DNA of 14,935 nucleotides from the NCBI GenBank assembly GCA_034429475.1, contig DAOUGD010000227.1, positions 1-14,935 on the forward strand, given 5' to 3'. The position numbers and the translations under genes were made by a program. This stretch comes from JAKQHY01 sp034429475. GTDB lineage: Bacteria; Chloroflexota; Anaerolineae; B4-G1; SLSP01. Positions 12,793 through 14,935 of the stretch are shown one piece after another. The notes beneath the pieces are model-generated. The model worked only from the letters and a program-made list of their open reading frames with translations. It was not told the DNA's origin and made no database searches. Positions within the stretch are counted from its first letter, which is position 1. Each line of letters opens with the position of its first letter.

Positions 12793-12801
12793 TTTTTTAA
12801 C

Positions 12802-12840
12802 GGTATTTTTTTATCGGGAGCGCGCCCGCCGATAAAAAAT
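12802..12840. repeat. Inverted repeat with A/T ends and GC core, after the binding lipoprotein gene
   Basis: The arms ttttttatcgg (12807-12817) and ccgataaaaaa (12829-12839) are complementary, and cggg/cccg can pair further in. It begins 12 bp after the stop of the binding-lipoprotein gene. The ggtatttttt...cgcccgcc layout recurs at 14904-14935, which suggests a dispersed element that may act in transcript 3' end formation. Confidence 0.65.
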
Positions 12841-12851
12841 CCCTATCAATG

Positions 12852-14729
12852 TTACTGGTTGCAGGGGTAGAGGGTGCCATCCATGATCATCATGACGGTG
12901 AAGGAGTCGGCGTAGGGGCTGTTTTTGTAGATAGGATCGCTGTCGGGCAGCCAGCCGCAGGTGTGCAGACCGTCCATCGCCGGGTTGTTGCCGTAGCGCT
13001 CCCACAGGGGGACGATGGGCAGCAGCTCGTTGAAGGCTTGCGCAACCTGCGCGACCATGCCCTTCTGCGCTTCGGTGTCGAGACCCTTGGTCGAATTCTC
13101 GATCAGGGGTTCAAGATCGAGGTCGCCACAACACTCGGTTGTCACCTTGAGATCGTAGCTCATGCCGGGGCCTTCCGCTGCATCTACATTGTGGGTGAAG
13201 AAATCCTGAACAAAAGAAGAGAAGGGATGCGGGTTAGCGGCCCCCCACCCACGAATTGCCATCTCGAATTTGCCCTGGTTGATGTCAATGGGATGCTGGT
13301 TAAATTCAACGCCCCGGAACGTCGTCTTGATGCCGAACTCGGTCAGTTGCCCGGCCAGGTTCTCGGCAGCGGCGGACCAGTCGGCATACTCGGCAGGCGC
13401 GGTCAACTCGTATTCCATCACATCACCCTTATCCGTGACCCAGACGCCATCAGCGTTTTTGGTGAATCCTAGACCTTCTAACAGCTCCGTTGCCTTATCG
13501 CGATTGTAATCGTAAGTGTTCAGTTTGGCGGTATCAACCCACAGTGGGACCATGTTGTCGCTGAAGCCGGCCATATACGTCACAGCCTTGCCCGAATCGC
13601 CCAGGGAGACGACACCGTTCTGGTTGCGGTCTACAGCGTAGGCAATCGCCTGGCGGACTTCCTTCACATTGAAGGGGTAAATCGTGTGATTGAAGAACAG
13701 AGCCGGGCCAGAGTAGATGGGAGGGCGAATGATGCGGACGCCGGATGCCACAAAGGCTTTCTCAGTGGCGGGTGGGAACCCGTGGGTCGCGTAGTCTACC
13801 TGTTGCGCCAGGACGAGCGGAGTGACGACCGGCGTTTCACCATTGTAAAGGTACACGACATCGAACTTCACTTTGTCGGCCCAGTAGGAAGTGGGGTTCT
13901 TCACCAGCGTCATGCGAGCTTCGTTGAGGCTCGCCATATCAATGATGTAGGGGCCGGTCGCATTGAGCGTCTCCGGGCGGAAGGCGTTGAATTCCTGCAA
14001 CAGCGTCTTCCATTCTTCTGAATCCTTGTCCTTGCCCGCATCCACTAACTCCTGGAGCTTGTCAGACCACTCGCCATAGGTGGCGCGGTCTACAATCTGC
14101 TCATTGCGGACGACATAGCGCTCAACCACCGTAGAAGGATCGGACATCTTGAAAATGACGGTGTAATCATCCTTTGCGGTGACACTTTCCAAGAAACGCC
14201 AGACGGTGCCATTGACCAAGCGGCGACAGTTAAAGGTAGCAATCACGTCTTGAGCGTTGAAATCATCGCCATTGCTCCACTTGACCCCCTTGCGCAGGTA
14301 GGCGGTCAACGTGGCAGCGGCGGGATCAATTTCCCAACTCTCGGCCAGATAGGGCACCCAAGAGCCATCGGCCCACATGTACTCGGCCATGGGCGGGTGG
14401 AACAGGTTGCGGTAGATGCCCACACCCAGACTGTTAGTGGCGAACATATTCAGATGGCCGACCGGCGGCGCCTGGTAGGGATACGCGCCGGCAAAGACGC
14501 CGGGGCCGCTCGGCACGGCCGTCACCTCGACGATCTTCTCGACCTCGACGGTTTTCTCAACGATCTTCTCGACTTCGACCTGCTTCTCCACTTCCACGGT
14601 CTTCTCGACCACCTTCTCAACCTCGACGGTTTTCTCAATAATTTGCGGCGTCGGGGTAGCGCAACCGGCCACAAAGGCGACCAGCAGCACTGCACTCAAG
14701 AGACTCCAAAACCAACGTTGCTTACTCAT
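12852..14729 (-). CDS. ABC-transporter substrate-binding lipoprotein, family 5 (peptide/oligosaccharide type)
   Basis: This 625-aa protein starts MSKQRWFWSLLSAVLLVAFV, followed by the lipobox VAGC (Cys23), so it is lipid-anchored outside the membrane. Residues ~30-70 are a charged repeat linker (IEKTVEVEKVVEKTVEVEK...), a stalk known from Chloroflexota binding proteins. The SBP_bac_5 domain follows: LAESWEID, LRKGVKWSNGDDFNAQDVI (145-163), DYTVIFKM and VRQAIAYAVDRN. This family binds peptides or oligosaccharides and passes them to a permease and ATPases. None of those partners is in the window; they may lie beyond 14935. I chose ATG 14729 because the signal peptide starts there and AGGAGG lies 4 nt upstream. 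The frame is open to GTG 14810, which has its own strong RBS. The ligand is unknown; the context makes cell-wall or peptide fragments a reasonable guess. Confidence 0.92.
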   Translation of the reverse strand: MSKQRWFWSLLSAVLLVAFVAGCATPTPQIIEKTVEVEKVVEKTVEVEKQVEVEKIVEKTVEVEKIVEVTAVPSGPGVFAGAYPYQAPPVGHLNMFATNSLGVGIYRNLFHPPMAEYMWADGSWVPYLAESWEIDPAAATLTAYLRKGVKWSNGDDFNAQDVIATFNCRRLVNGTVWRFLESVTAKDDYTVIFKMSDPSTVVERYVVRNEQIVDRATYGEWSDKLQELVDAGKDKDSEEWKTLLQEFNAFRPETLNATGPYIIDMASLNEARMTLVKNPTSYWADKVKFDVVYLYNGETPVVTPLVLAQQVDYATHGFPPATEKAFVASGVRIIRPPIYSGPALFFNHTIYPFNVKEVRQAIAYAVDRNQNGVVSLGDSGKAVTYMAGFSDNMVPLWVDTAKLNTYDYNRDKATELLEGLGFTKNADGVWVTDKGDVMEYELTAPAEYADWSAAAENLAGQLTEFGIKTTFRGVEFNQHPIDINQGKFEMAIRGWGAANPHPFSSFVQDFFTHNVDAAEGPGMSYDLKVTTECCGDLDLEPLIENSTKGLDTEAQKGMVAQVAQAFNELLPIVPLWERYGNNPAMDGLHTCGWLPDSDPIYKNSPYADSFTVMMIMDGTLYPCNQ

Positions 14730-14810
14730 TGCTCCTCCTAAAAATGGTTTTTGTGTGAATTTTAAAGTGACTCGACCTATCGGGATTTCTGATTCTGCCA
14801 ATTTTCGCAC

Positions 14811-14823
14811 ACCACCTCCTTCT
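14811..14823 (-). promoter_or_regulatory. Second strong Shine-Dalgarno, before an in-frame GTG upstream of the lipoprotein start
   Basis: On the - strand AGAAGGAGGT is followed by GGT and GTG (14810-14808). From this GTG the frame runs 27 codons into ATG 14729 without a stop. Using it would bury the signal peptide, so ATG 14729 is preferred. The match to the anti-SD is nevertheless better here than at most genes in the window. A 6-bp inverted pair (ttctaa 14820-14825 / ttagaa 14843-14848) could partly cover it. Confidence 0.55.
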
Positions 14824-14870
14824 AAAAGTAGTCAGAAAGTCCTTAGAATCTATCCGAAAATTCGTTTTGG

Positions 14871-14935
14871 CCCACGATTTGCGCCTAAAGGCGCGGTTTG
14901 AAGGGTATTTTTTCGTGGGCGGGCTACGCCCGCCC
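14871..14935. repeat. Cluster of inverted repeats upstream of the binding lipoprotein, cut by the window end
   Basis: Three pairings are visible: cccacga (14871-14877) with tcgtggg (14913-14919); gcgcc (14881-14885) with ggcgc (14890-14894); and gggcgggc (14917-14924) with gcccgccc (14928-14935). The ggtatttttt...cgcccgcc part resembles 12802-12840. It may be the 3' hairpin of the next upstream gene. No clear -35/-10 pair for the lipoprotein gene could be picked out between 14740 and here. Confidence 0.5.

Noticed and set aside
14250..14741. + strand frame rich in Leu/Asp/His (LLDFDLLLHFHG-like)
   Set aside because: It is the complement of the VEKTVEVEK stalk of the binding lipoprotein; its repeat pattern comes entirely from that stalk.
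14871..14935. Riboswitch or attenuator controlling the binding-lipoprotein gene
   Set aside because: The stems are simple inverted repeats and no known riboswitch core could be recognised; the window ends within the structure.

Overview
The window looks like a chromosomal segment from a GC-rich environmental bacterium, most probably a member of the Chloroflexota (Anaerolineae/Caldilineae type). The pointers are an extracellular lipoprotein with a long VEKTVEVEK-type linker behind its lipobox, a DUF11/PPC surface protein ending in HLPLIVRAHR, Thr/Pro-rich lipoprotein stalks, and many heptamer/octamer tandem arrays. This assignment is inference; there is no rRNA or other marker in the window.

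Layout. At the left end (+ strand) is the 3' part of a large secreted protein made of 127-aa DUF11 repeats with a C-terminal PPC-like domain, closed by a strong hairpin terminator. Everything else is on the - strand, read right to left: a family 5 (peptide/oligosaccharide) ABC-transporter binding lipoprotein; a CBM9-like protein; an M81 metallopeptidase of the MlrC family; a lower-GC block holding higB-higA, a GNAT acetyltransferase, a remnant of a second mlrC-like gene and a beta-propeller-like lipoprotein; then a GH20 beta-N-acetylhexosaminidase, a beta-lactamase-family serine hydrolase, an ANT-like nucleotidyltransferase, and a natural fusion of AnmK (anhydro-MurNAc kinase) with MurQ (MurNAc-6-P etherase). 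The last three genes are almost without gaps and are probably co-translated.

How the genes may work together. GH20, serine hydrolase and AnmK-MurQ form a cell-wall sugar recycling or scavenging set: a hexosaminidase frees amino sugars, AnmK makes MurNAc-6-P from anhydro-MurNAc, and MurQ converts it to GlcNAc-6-P plus D-lactate. The serine hydrolase belongs to the group seen beside nagZ/murQ in Bacillus-type MurNAc operons. The MlrC homologue and the binding lipoprotein may supply peptide cleavage and uptake; that is inference.

The most unusual feature is repeat DNA inside coding sequence. Four copies of a 9-nt-periodic element (TCCGTTGAA units, two of the four palindromic and both 61 bp) lie in frame inside AnmK and the serine hydrolase, and the roughly 40-residue AnmK-MurQ linker is almost entirely encoded by heptamer and octamer arrays. 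The same octamer (GATCAGCG) recurs in the gap between the CBM9 gene and mlrC. A low-GC toxin-antitoxin/GNAT block is bracketed by two diverged copies of the mlrC 3' end. No stretch longer than about 300 bases lacks a gene; the longest gaps are about 170 to 210 bases and are mostly repeats or hairpins.
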